Below are positions 1-7,856 of a DNA stretch of 17,572 bases, one piece after another. Each line of letters starts with the position of its first letter. Within the stretch, counting starts at the first letter, position 1. Source of the stretch: CAZJUP01 sp964549275 (GTDB taxonomy: Bacteria; Fidelibacterota; Marinisomatia; Marinisomatales; TCS55). The notes under the pieces were generated by a model. That model did not search any database and was not told the DNA's origin. It was given only the letters and a program-made list of their open reading frames with translations. The position numbers and the translations under genes were made by a program. The stretch covers positions 1 to 17,572 of the forward strand of contig CAZJUP010000027.1 in assembly GCA_964549275.1 (NCBI GenBank), given 5' to 3'.

Positions 1-190
1 CGCTGGGTAGCTATGTTCGGTCAGGATAAGCGCTGAAAGCATATAAGTGCGAAACCTATCTCGAGATTAGATTTCCCTACCGTAAGGTAATAAGGCTCGT
101 TGTAGACTACGACGTTGATAGGCCAAAGGTGTAAGATCAGTAATGATTTCAGCCGAATGGTACTAATTAGCCGAAGGGCTTTATCAATCT
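1..190 (+). rRNA. rrl: 23S ribosomal RNA, 3' end (partial)
   Basis: Only the last ~190 bases of the large-subunit rRNA are present; the gene enters from the left edge. The conserved 3'-terminal blocks are recognisable in order: CTGGGTAGCTATGTTCGG, CGCTGAAAGCATATAAG, GCGAAACC, GTTGATAGGCC and GGTACTAATTAGCCG. The last two closely match the terminal part of E. coli 23S rRNA. The exact 3' end is uncertain by about 10 bases because the 5' partner of the terminal helix is outside the window. A T-rich spacer of about 40 bases separates it from the 5S gene, with no tRNA in it. Confidence 0.95.
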
Positions 191-232
191 TTTTTTGTTG
201 CATGAAGCCACCGCGTCAATTCCCCAATATTT

Positions 233-351
<119 letters not shown>

Positions 352-357
352 ACTTTT

Positions 358-392
358 AAAAACCCCGCTTCATGTGAAGTGGGGTTTTTATT
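358..392 (+). terminator. Rho-independent terminator of the rRNA operon
   Basis: A long inverted repeat, AAAAACCCCGCTTCA (358-372) against TGAAGTGGGGTTTTT (375-389), with one G-T wobble and an effective loop CATGTG, then further T/A-rich sequence. It starts 6 bases after the 5S rRNA and closes the rRNA transcription unit. The A-rich left arm might allow some function in the opposite direction, but no minus-strand gene ends here. Confidence 0.92.
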
Positions 393-424
393 TATTGTAA
401 ATGAATTTATTTATCGTAATAAAT

Positions 425-440
425 TGTGATATGTCGCACA
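425..440. promoter_or_regulatory. Candidate CRP-like (cAMP receptor protein family) operator
   Basis: TGTGA-TATGTC-GCACA matches the CRP consensus TGTGA-N6-TCACA at 9 of 10 half-site bases with exact spacing. It lies 72 bases upstream of the first gene of the cluster that ends in an adenylate cyclase, so cAMP-responsive autoregulation would make sense. The match is seen directly. That a CRP-type regulator in this organism uses the enterobacterial consensus is inference, and one isolated site can arise by chance. Confidence 0.4.
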
Positions 441-455
441 CGATGTGAAAATTCC

Positions 456-506
456 TTGTTGCGTCTCCGTCTAACGGGTAAATTGTTTATGTCGGAAATA
501 AAGGTG
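456..506 (+). promoter_or_regulatory. Possible promoter and Shine-Dalgarno of the envelope/cyclase operon
   Basis: The 119 bases between the rRNA terminator and the first ATG must hold the promoter of the next operon. A weak sigma70-type pair is visible: TTGTTG (456-461), a 17-base spacer, then TAAATT (479-484). AAGGTG at 501-506 is a plausible Shine-Dalgarno, five bases before the ATG at 512. The CRP-like site would be centred upstream of the -35. The promoter boxes are poor matches and provisional. Confidence 0.3.
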
Positions 507-511
507 TCTCT

Positions 512-1684
512 ATGAAGAAAAAATTAATAATTAGTTTCTTAATTTTAATTGGAGGAATTACCCAAGGGCAAACTGCGCATCTTGAGGGGCAATTTTTTGA
601 ATACACAACTTATTATATTAGCGGAATAGATGTACAAACCGGTGCATCTACAGTTCCACTCTTCCGCTATAAAATAGTTGGAGACTCCTATCCACTCTGG
701 GCAAAAGTATGGTTTAAAGCTTCAATGAAATCCCCTTCATTGAATGTTAATGAGCAAACGACAATCCTTGAATTAGAATCTTCCGTTATAAAAATGAAAA
801 ACAATATTGTTTTGGATAATCGAAATTTTTCAAGCGCAACCACTATGTTGTATGACGAAAGCTCACCTCCAAATCCTGTATCAATTACAATTCGGATTCA
901 AGATATTTTAAATGCTTCAGAATTTGAATCCATGTTGAGCTCTGTAATAACAACAGGGCAACTGGCAGATGGAGAATATACTTTTGAAATCAAGTTGTAT
1001 TCTGGGAATAGTCAATTGGATATTTCTATGACTGACCACGAAACAAAAACCATAGTAGTGCAAACGCCTTCGGGGATTAATTTGGAATCCCCGGGTGGAG
1101 AGTTAGCAGATACACTCCAAAATGTAGTATACTCTCCTTATCCAGTTTTTAATTGGTATTCAGCAGGATGTACTGCGTGTGAAACATCAATTCGAGTCGC
1201 TCAGTTTGATCCTATTAAACATTCAACATCTGAAGAAGCTCTTGATGATGAAACTGTATTACCCTTTGACCAAATGGAAGGCTGGTTGGACATTGAAAAT
1301 GTAAGTACATATCAATACCCAATATCCGGGGCGAAATCTTTGGAATATGGTCATGTGTATGTATGGCAAGTGAGAAAAATGATATCCACAACATCAGGAA
1401 TTGAATATTTGAATTCCCCTATATTTACATTTATGCTCAAAAACCCAGGGAATTCTGGAACGCAAGGAAATACAACGGGTCCTTTTTTAAATTCCCTGCG
1501 CACGGCAATGGGAGAAGATGAGTTTAATGCAATTTTTAGTCAAGGGAGTTCCTTAGCGGGGTTTACTCCGTCAGGAACTTACATGATAAATAATACACCA
1601 ATTGACGGAGCGAGCGCACAACATATTCTAAAAATGTTGATTGAGAAAAAATATCAAATCACTAGCATTCATGTGAAGGAATAG
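512..1684 (+). CDS. Secreted protein of unknown function with Ig-like segment
   Basis: I do not recognise a named family. Residues 1-20 form a clear signal peptide (KKK, then a hydrophobic core, GITQGQ), so the protein is exported. The mature part is beta-rich and polar. A segment at about 186-310 reads like an Ig/fibronectin-type module (LESPGGELADTLQN, then PVFNWYSAGC, then YVWQVRK), with a CTAC pair at Cys220/Cys223 that could form a disulfide or bind metal. A Gly/Asn/Thr-rich linker (about 312-323) leads to a small C-terminal segment (324-390). AAGGTG stands five bases before the ATG. The gene ends two bases before the FecR gene, with AAGGA of its own last codons serving as that gene's Shine-Dalgarno. 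It is the first gene of a probable four-gene operon ending in a membrane adenylate cyclase, which suggests an envelope structural or sensory role. It could be periplasmic or surface-exposed; no lipobox is present. Confidence 0.8.
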   Translation: MKKKLIISFLILIGGITQGQTAHLEGQFFEYTTYYISGIDVQTGASTVPLFRYKIVGDSYPLWAKVWFKASMKSPSLNVNEQTTILELESSVIKMKNNIVLDNRNFSSATTMLYDESSPPNPVSITIRIQDILNASEFESMLSSVITTGQLADGEYTFEIKLYSGNSQLDISMTDHETKTIVVQTPSGINLESPGGELADTLQNVVYSPYPVFNWYSAGCTACETSIRVAQFDPIKHSTSEEALDDETVLPFDQMEGWLDIENVSTYQYPISGAKSLEYGHVYVWQVRKMISTTSGIEYLNSPIFTFMLKNPGNSGTQGNTTGPFLNSLRTAMGEDEFNAIFSQGSSLAGFTPSGTYMINNTPIDGASAQHILKMLIEKKYQITSIHVKE

Positions 1685-1686
1685 TT

Positions 1687-2367
1687 ATGAAAATATCATC
1701 TACATTTCTGGTTATTCTTTTAAGTGGAGTTTTGACCCAGCCATTAATGGCTTCAGAAAAAATTGCGGTAGCAACAAAAGTTACCGGTATTGTAGAGTTT
1801 GAAAGGGGTGATATTGGATTTTTAAAAATGAAGCCTGGGGTAATTCTTGAGGTTGGTGATAGAATCAGGACGGGAAAAAATGGGTTTGCTGCCATTATTT
1901 TTATTGATGATAAATCTGCTTTAAAGGTAAAAGAAAATACAGAAATGGTTATAAAAGGTTACCGCTCAACTGAAGCCATTTCAAAGAAAATAAATCTGGA
2001 TGGTGGTACAATGAGAGCTCAGGTTTCCAAACAGCGCCAAGGAGATTTTATTGTTCAGACTTCAGTGTCAGTTGCCTCCGTAAAAGGAACAGATTTTTGG
2101 ATGATATCCAATGCCCAATCCGGAGATCAGGTTATTGGATTGGATGGATTTGTTACTTTTATAAATTTGATTACAGGAGACAGTATTGATGTTACCGGGG
2201 GAATAACAGGATTATCTACGTCCGATGGCTCGATCCAAGCATTTAAAACTGATCCAGCCATGGTACCAACAGACCCCACAGGTTCTTTGAATCAACCTTC
2301 TAAATTTGAAATTGAATTTCAAAACCCATCTGGAAAAACCAAATCACTGATTTTAGAATATAAATAA
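1687..2367 (+). CDS. Exported FecR-domain protein
   Basis: A secreted 226-residue protein. The signal peptide spans about 1-22, with probable cleavage after PLMA. A FecR domain follows: V-x-G-x-V at about 32-36, GDRIRTGKNGFAAIIF at 58-73 and a DKSALKVKENTEMVI segment at 75-89. The second hallmark, SVASVKGTDFWM at 128-139, corresponds to the FecR A-V-R-G-T-x-F motif. The protein lacks the N-terminal DUF4880 helix and internal membrane anchor of classical sigma-regulating FecR proteins, so it is the stand-alone exported FecR type. That type often accompanies surface proteins and CHASE2-domain signalling proteins. The ATG is preceded by AAGGA at suitable spacing and lies two bases after the upstream stop. 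The next gene is an outer-membrane barrel. I infer that it is a periplasmic ligand or protein-binding part of an envelope sensing module; its actual ligand is unknown. Confidence 0.87.
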   Translation: MKISSTFLVILLSGVLTQPLMASEKIAVATKVTGIVEFERGDIGFLKMKPGVILEVGDRIRTGKNGFAAIIFIDDKSALKVKENTEMVIKGYRSTEAISKKINLDGGTMRAQVSKQRQGDFIVQTSVSVASVKGTDFWMISNAQSGDQVIGLDGFVTFINLITGDSIDVTGGITGLSTSDGSIQAFKTDPAMVPTDPTGSLNQPSKFEIEFQNPSGKTKSLILEYK

Positions 2368-2394
2368 TCAAACTTTAATCGATTTATTCACTTG

Positions 2395-5154
2395 ATGAGG
2401 AAACGAAGGAAAACTCGGTTTGCAGAGTTATTACTATTTATTATTATTAGCACGAATCAGCTCATTGGGCAGGCATTTCTTCTTCACCACACCCCTCCAT
2501 TTTCCGGTGTTGAAGGAAACCCTCTTGTTTTAAAAGCCGCCCCAATTACGGAGGTGGGGCTATTAGATGCTAAGTTGTATTACCGAATACCGGGAAATTC
2601 TTCTTTTATTGAGCAGGATTTCACAAAGTTCGGTTTTTATTATCAAACGATAATTCCCGAAGATAAACTTACGCTTGAGGGATTGGAATATCTAATTGCC
2701 TTTCGATTTGAAAATGGTAGCCTTGCTTCTTTTCCCAATCGGGATCCTTTTAAAAATCCTCATCAGTTGAATGTCAAAAAGCAGGAAATATCCGTTCAAC
2801 AATTTGGACAACCCTCCTTAATTAAACCTGCAGATGTACTCATACTTTCTCCAGAACCTGAAAGTATTATCGGGTCAAAAGAAGTCTTGATCGCCCTCTC
2901 CTTTTTTAATACACCCGATGTGGATATGAAAGCGATTCAATTAATTCTGGATGGAAGGAATGTTACGGAAAAAGCTATAATTGAAGATGGTATTCTCAGT
3001 TATAATCCATTGGAATTACTTAAGGGTCTTCACCAGGTAGAGTGTTTATTGCAGGATACCGATGGAAGGAAAATGATGCCGGTAAGTTGGAATTTTACCA
3101 TCGGATATAAAGACCAAAAATTATCGGAAATATTCGAGTACAAGGGGCGATTAGGTTCGAGGGTTTCAACTGAGAAAGTTGGAAATACGGTTCTAAACGT
3201 ATCAGAAATGACCGGTAATATAGAATTAGATGTCAAATGGTCTACTTTTAAGGGAGACTTCAGGATAACTTCCAGGGAATCAGAATTTCGCCAACCTCAA
3301 AATCGATTGGGTTCCTCATTCCAATTGGGACGATTTATAAAAATGGAGATGGGAGATTTTAATCCTGTATTTACTCCCTTTACAATTGACGGTAAAAGAG
3401 TTCGCGGGTTTTCATTCGATGCCGATTTAAATTTTATCCGTTTTCAATATATTAGTGGAGAATTAAACAGGGCAGTTCAGCACACTGGCAGTTTGGATTC
3501 CGGTTATAGACTATTGCCTCAAATGGCTACGACAGACTCTACAGGGTTGAATCGATATGTATTAGATCGAAAAGGGTACATGTTTGAGCGGAATATTATT
3601 GCTACACGATTATCCATTGATTTGTGGTCCAAATTTAAAGCGGGAATTCATCTTTTGCAGGTAAGGGACAATAGTAATTCGATCCGCGCAGAAATTCCTA
3701 ATATTTCGTTTGAAGTGGATACTTCAATCGTCGGTGTAGAATCAGGCTTTTATACCTTTAACGAACTCAACACTATCGTCATGAATTTAGGAGATTCGTT
3801 ATATCTGCCAGACAAGGGTTGGCAAAGCGGAGACCCGAAAGACAATCTGGTCATGGGATTTAATTTGGGGAGGACATTTGATCAGAAAAAGTTGAGTTTC
3901 GATTTTAATTGGAACTTGAGTCTATATAATAGAAATATTTGGGAAGGAGCGATGTCCAGAGCAGAAATGGACACAGCATTGGATGATTCCCTGGATGGTA
4001 TAATTGGTCTCCAGTATAAAGACGGGAAACCTGTCAGCGGTGGTGTAAATATTGATACATCAAAAATATTTATTGATCCCATTAAATATGAGAAACTATT
4101 TATTATTAATACGAGTATGTCTCCGCTTGTTCCGATAGATATAACTTCGATAAAAAGTCACCCGATTTCTACAATAATTAATATGCCTTCATCAGCATTT
4201 AATTTGAAATTAAAAGGGCATTACGCCCGAAATAATTTTTTAGTAGAATATCGACAAGTTGGTCCTAAATATGTCTCCTTGGGGAATCCCTTTTTGTTTT
4301 CAAATGTCCGAGAATTTTCCATTCAGGATCGAATTTCATTATTAGACCACCAATTATTTATAACAGCAGGGTTTAAACATAGAGATAATAAAATATTGAA
4401 AACAGTTGTAAATCCTCTCAGTACAAATATTTTTTCATTAAACCTAAATTTTATGATGGGGCCTGGAGCTCCTTCCTTTATGTTAAATTATCAATCTATC
4501 GGAAAAAATAATCATAAAACGGAAAAGGATTCTGTAGGAGGAGAATTGGTTGATTTAAGAGAGTATTCTTCTGCTTCTAATAATATGATTTCTGTTACAC
4601 TTCCCTTTTCCGCGGGCACGGTAAAACACACCGCCATGCTGAGTTATAGCGGTATTACCAATAAGGATAAATTATCTGGAAAGCGGGGGAGCGGTTATCT
4701 TTTCCCTAAAACAGATACAAAAACAATTTCTATGAATATTTCCTCAACATATTCATCTCCGTTGAGGTCTATCCTGAATTTTAGCCGAACGGAACTTTAT
4801 ATTCCAATACAAAGTTTTGAAGGTATTGAAAAAATCCCTTATACATGGACATCCGCCGCTTTAACAGGACATTATGTTTTAAGGCAGGATCTGTTGAAAT
4901 TTATCGGAAATTTTTCCTTTCTAAATAGTAAAGGAGCTGTTCATTCTCAGGTATTTGGAATTCGGTTGGGTGGGGATTATCGAATTCGACAAAATCTTTT
5001 GACAGTATTTTCTGGTACCTTCATGGTCAATAGATTCCCGAGTTACAATGCGGATGAAATCGACAATGATGGGAATGGAAAAGTGGATGAAGCAGGCGAA
5101 TCTTTACAAGTAAATACCACAGGAATTATACTAACGATTAAGTATAACTTCTGA
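2395..5154 (+). CDS. Predicted outer-membrane beta-barrel protein with N-terminal Ig-like domains
   Basis: A large exported protein of about 919 residues. I chose ATG 2395; the TTG just before it at 2392 would add one residue, and neither has a clear Shine-Dalgarno. Numbering here counts from the TTG. The N-terminus has RKRRK, then a hydrophobic stretch ending TNQLIGQ at about 27, a signal peptide. Residues 30-240 look like two Ig/FNIII-like sandwiches (for example ILSPEPESIIGS at 151-162). From about 245 the chain is made of alternating polar/hydrophobic strands with turns. It ends GIILTIKYNF: a terminal Phe with alternating hydrophobic residues is the C-terminal signature of outer-membrane barrels recognised by BamA. 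Residues 888-900 (DEIDNDGNGKVDE) form an EF-hand/thrombospondin-like calcium loop just before the last strand, likely surface-exposed. No TonB plug or named family is recognised. It sits between fecR and the cyclase and stops two bases before the latter, so it probably forms the outer-membrane part of that module. Confidence 0.8.
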   Translation: MRKRRKTRFAELLLFIIISTNQLIGQAFLLHHTPPFSGVEGNPLVLKAAPITEVGLLDAKLYYRIPGNSSFIEQDFTKFGFYYQTIIPEDKLTLEGLEYLIAFRFENGSLASFPNRDPFKNPHQLNVKKQEISVQQFGQPSLIKPADVLILSPEPESIIGSKEVLIALSFFNTPDVDMKAIQLILDGRNVTEKAIIEDGILSYNPLELLKGLHQVECLLQDTDGRKMMPVSWNFTIGYKDQKLSEIFEYKGRLGSRVSTEKVGNTVLNVSEMTGNIELDVKWSTFKGDFRITSRESEFRQPQNRLGSSFQLGRFIKMEMGDFNPVFTPFTIDGKRVRGFSFDADLNFIRFQYISGELNRAVQHTGSLDSGYRLLPQMATTDSTGLNRYVLDRKGYMFERNIIATRLSIDLWSKFKAGIHLLQVRDNSNSIRAEIPNISFEVDTSIVGVESGFYTFNELNTIVMNLGDSLYLPDKGWQSGDPKDNLVMGFNLGRTFDQKKLSFDFNWNLSLYNRNIWEGAMSRAEMDTALDDSLDGIIGLQYKDGKPVSGGVNIDTSKIFIDPIKYEKLFIINTSMSPLVPIDITSIKSHPISTIINMPSSAFNLKLKGHYARNNFLVEYRQVGPKYVSLGNPFLFSNVREFSIQDRISLLDHQLFITAGFKHRDNKILKTVVNPLSTNIFSLNLNFMMGPGAPSFMLNYQSIGKNNHKTEKDSVGGELVDLREYSSASNNMISVTLPFSAGTVKHTAMLSYSGITNKDKLSGKRGSGYLFPKTDTKTISMNISSTYSSPLRSILNFSRTELYIPIQSFEGIEKIPYTWTSAALTGHYVLRQDLLKFIGNFSFLNSKGAVHSQVFGIRLGGDYRIRQNLLTVFSGTFMVNRFPSYNADEIDNDGNGKVDEAGESLQVNTTGIILTIKYNF

Positions 5155-5156
5155 AC

Positions 5157-7766
5157 GTGAGTTCATATCTACAATTAATTCAAAAACAAATTAAAGACCA
5201 ATGGGTGGGCTGGGTCATAACATTCAGCGCGATTCTCATTGTATCCCTTTTCCATTGGATTGGTGTATTCGATATTCTTGAATTAAAGGTGTATGACTAT
5301 CGATTTAACCGTGTTAGAGGGCCTTTAACAGGTTGGACTGCCCGAGACTCTTCTTATATAAAAAACGGTACGGATGTGGTTTTAGTCGAAGTTGATGATG
5401 AGGCTTGGCGTCTCATGCCGGAAGAATGGCCCTATCCTCGCGGAACGGTTTGGGGGCGCGTTATTCGAAATTTGAACAAGGCCGGTGCAAGAGTCATTGT
5501 GTTTGATATTCAATTTGACGCTCCAGAAACTAAATCAGAAACTATTCATGATCTAATTGAGAAAACATCACCAGAATATATAAAGGATCAAACACCATTG
5601 GTTCGCACTGAAGAAGAAGCAAAGTTCATTTATGAATCCTTGCCTTTTCTCCTTCCAAGGCATGGAGATAAAATTCTTGGAGAGGCCATTACTGAAGCAC
5701 AACTTTTCGGAACGGAAGTTGTGATGAACGTAAAAATGGTTACCGAATCCAACCTGCAACCCCCACAGTATATTGCTTATCCCGTGGAACCCGTTAGAGC
5801 TGCAAAACCGGAAATGGGATTAATTAATGACCAAATGGATGAAGATGGTTTCTCTCGCCAATATGCTATTTTCGGTCAAATGGCTCACGACCCTGATACC
5901 TATTATTTAACATTAGCTGTCAAAGCCGTAAAGGCATTTCATGAAATGGCGGATTCGACAAAACCATATTTTGACTCTGAAAATTTAACATGTCTTTATG
6001 GAGATAAAACTATCCAAACTTATGGATACGGTAACACATTTTTGGTCAATTATTACGGTCCACCATCAGGATATAAAATTCGAAGTGATGAGAATCTTCC
6101 AGCTTGGGGGACCTATCCGAAATATTCTCTTGCTTACGTGATAGATACGGAAGATGTTACCCTTCGAGATCCCACTGAAGATATTGATTGGATGAGCCAG
6201 TTTCTTCCAGGAGAAATTCCGGAATGGATTAAAGCCATTGAAAATTCTGATGAACGGAAAGAAATGATGGGAATGATGGGTATTGGCAGCGATTTTGATA
6301 TTACCCAATCCCCATTTTATAATAAAATTGTTGTGATTGGTACGTCAGTTGAAGTCCATCATGATTATAAACAAACACCCTTTTATAATTATATGGGTGT
6401 CCAACAGCTGACTCCGGGGATGGAAACCCATGCGAATGCAATTCAAACCATTTTGGATGATAATTATATCTCAGTCCTTGGTGGGCGTCTCACCGGTTTA
6501 ATTTATGATTATCCTTTGAGTCATACTTGGTTGATTGCAGGTTTAAGTATCTTGGCATTTATTATTTTATCGCTTGTAAATCCCGTATTTGCCGGACTAC
6601 TGATTATTATTGAAGGTATCATCTATTTTGCCATTGTTTGTGGATTGTTTATAGATGATTTATTATGGTTTGGGAAATATAGTCTATCACAATTACTTCC
6701 GGAATCATTTATGGCTAAAAATGTAGATTGGTTACATACATCGCTACCGGAAATAGGTGACAGTCTTGTCATTCCTTTTGTTGCTCCCATTGTAGGATTA
6801 ATTGTGACTTATACCGGGAATGTGATCTATAAATTTTTGAATGAACAAAAGGATAAGAAATTTCTTAAAAGTACATTTGGCGCCTATATATCGCCAGAAC
6901 TTATTGACCAAATGTATGAGGATAAGCGTGAGCCAAAACTTGGTGGAGAAGCCGGATTTCATACAGCATTCTTTTCAGACATTCAAAGTTTCTCATCTTT
7001 TTCTGAAGTGTTAGAACCGGAAAGGATGGTGGCATTAATGAATGAGTATCTCACTGAAATGACGACAATTCTTCTCAAGCATAAAGGCACTCTAGACAAA
7101 TATATTGGAGATGCAATCGTAGCATTCTATGGGGCACCTGTTCCAATGGAAGACCATGAGTATCATGCTTGTCTTACTGCTCTTGAAATGGAGGAACGAT
7201 TGGTTGAATTGAGAAAAAAATGGACAAGTGAAGGCGACTGGCCGGATATTGTACATGAAATTCGCCATAGAGTTGGACTCAATACCGGAGATATGGTTAC
7301 AGGCAATATGGGGTCTTCAATGCGTATGAATTATACCATGATGGGGGACACCGTGAATTTAGCTGCAAGACTTGAACCGGCTGCAAAACATTATGGTATT
7401 TATATTTTAGTGGCAGAAAATACATATAAAGCTGTGAAAGAGCGGTTTGAATGGCGGTTTATGGATAATGTTCGAGTTAAAGGAAAAAAGAAACCGGTGA
7501 AAGTTTATGAACTCCTTGCGAAAAAGGGAGAAATGACTGATAATACAGCAAAATTAGTCAAAATATTCAATAAAGCGATGAAATTATATTTGAAACAAGA
7601 TTGGGATGGTGCGAAAAAAGGGTTTTTAGCTGCGAAAAAACTGGAAGACGATTTTCCTTTTCGTCCAACAACACCCTCTACCGAATATATAGAAAGGTGT
7701 AATCATTTTAAGAAATATTCACCGGGTAAAGATTGGGATGGTGTTTGGGTGATGACTAAAAAATAA
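5157..7766 (+). CDS. CHASE2-domain class III adenylate cyclase
   Basis: A membrane receptor-cyclase making cAMP from ATP. An N-terminal membrane segment (about 15-32) leads to a CHASE2 sensory domain (about 40-430; KVYDYRF, VVLVEVDDEAW, WPYPRG and ARVIVFDIQF are typical), which should lie outside the inner membrane. Three further membrane segments follow (about 457-475, 477-499, 536-560), then a cytoplasmic class III catalytic domain (about 595-785). Metal-binding Asp608 (FFSDIQSFSSFS) and Asp652 (KYIGDAIVAFYG) are present. So are Lys648 and Asp731, the pair that selects adenine, and the transition-state residues Asn734 and Arg738 (GDTVNLAARLE). The enzyme therefore looks active and ATP-specific. 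Residues about 795-855 form a short helical, TPR-like tail. The GTG start is two bases after the barrel gene's stop; no Shine-Dalgarno is visible, so translation is probably coupled. It is the output end of the envelope operon. Confidence 0.93.
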   Translation: MSSYLQLIQKQIKDQWVGWVITFSAILIVSLFHWIGVFDILELKVYDYRFNRVRGPLTGWTARDSSYIKNGTDVVLVEVDDEAWRLMPEEWPYPRGTVWGRVIRNLNKAGARVIVFDIQFDAPETKSETIHDLIEKTSPEYIKDQTPLVRTEEEAKFIYESLPFLLPRHGDKILGEAITEAQLFGTEVVMNVKMVTESNLQPPQYIAYPVEPVRAAKPEMGLINDQMDEDGFSRQYAIFGQMAHDPDTYYLTLAVKAVKAFHEMADSTKPYFDSENLTCLYGDKTIQTYGYGNTFLVNYYGPPSGYKIRSDENLPAWGTYPKYSLAYVIDTEDVTLRDPTEDIDWMSQFLPGEIPEWIKAIENSDERKEMMGMMGIGSDFDITQSPFYNKIVVIGTSVEVHHDYKQTPFYNYMGVQQLTPGMETHANAIQTILDDNYISVLGGRLTGLIYDYPLSHTWLIAGLSILAFIILSLVNPVFAGLLIIIEGIIYFAIVCGLFIDDLLWFGKYSLSQLLPESFMAKNVDWLHTSLPEIGDSLVIPFVAPIVGLIVTYTGNVIYKFLNEQKDKKFLKSTFGAYISPELIDQMYEDKREPKLGGEAGFHTAFFSDIQSFSSFSEVLEPERMVALMNEYLTEMTTILLKHKGTLDKYIGDAIVAFYGAPVPMEDHEYHACLTALEMEERLVELRKKWTSEGDWPDIVHEIRHRVGLNTGDMVTGNMGSSMRMNYTMMGDTVNLAARLEPAAKHYGIYILVAENTYKAVKERFEWRFMDNVRVKGKKKPVKVYELLAKKGEMTDNTAKLVKIFNKAMKLYLKQDWDGAKKGFLAAKKLEDDFPFRPTTPSTEYIERCNHFKKYSPGKDWDGVWVMTKK

Positions 7767-7776
7767 GCGGTTTATA

Positions 7777-7831
7777 TTTCTCCATTTATTTCTGAATTAT
7801 TTGGTTCTTTTTTTCAGTGCAAAGATTTTAT
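7777..7831 (+). promoter_or_regulatory. Leader of porX with block shared with the glmS leader
   Basis: The 90-base gap before porX contains TTTCTCCATTTATTTCTGAA (7777-7796). It is 17/20 identical to TTTCTCCTTATATTTCGGAA in the gap before glmS (14079-14098). The blocks start 80 and 76 bases before the respective ATG codons. Both gaps also contain GATTTTAT followed closely by GTAATT (here from 7824), a possible -10 region. This is probably where transcription of the porX-guaA operon begins. The identity is seen in the sequence; the promoter role is inference. Confidence 0.4.
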
Positions 7832-7856
7832 TCTGTAATTTCCCTGTCTGAAAACT

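Noticed and set aside
21..203. A minus-strand open frame of 60 codons
   Set aside because: It lies inside and antisense to the 23S rRNA 3' end, whose conserved blocks explain the sequence.
191..232. tRNA or small RNA in the 23S-5S spacer
   Set aside because: The spacer is about 40 bases with no cloverleaf or stable hairpin.
5157..7766. Guanylate rather than adenylate cyclase
   Set aside because: The substrate-selecting residues are Lys648 and Asp731, the adenine-specific pair; guanylate cyclases have Glu and Cys/Ser-type residues there.
7767..7856. Intrinsic terminator after the cyclase gene
   Set aside because: No GC-rich inverted repeat followed by a T tract could be found; the T-rich run at 7807-7814 has no stem before it.
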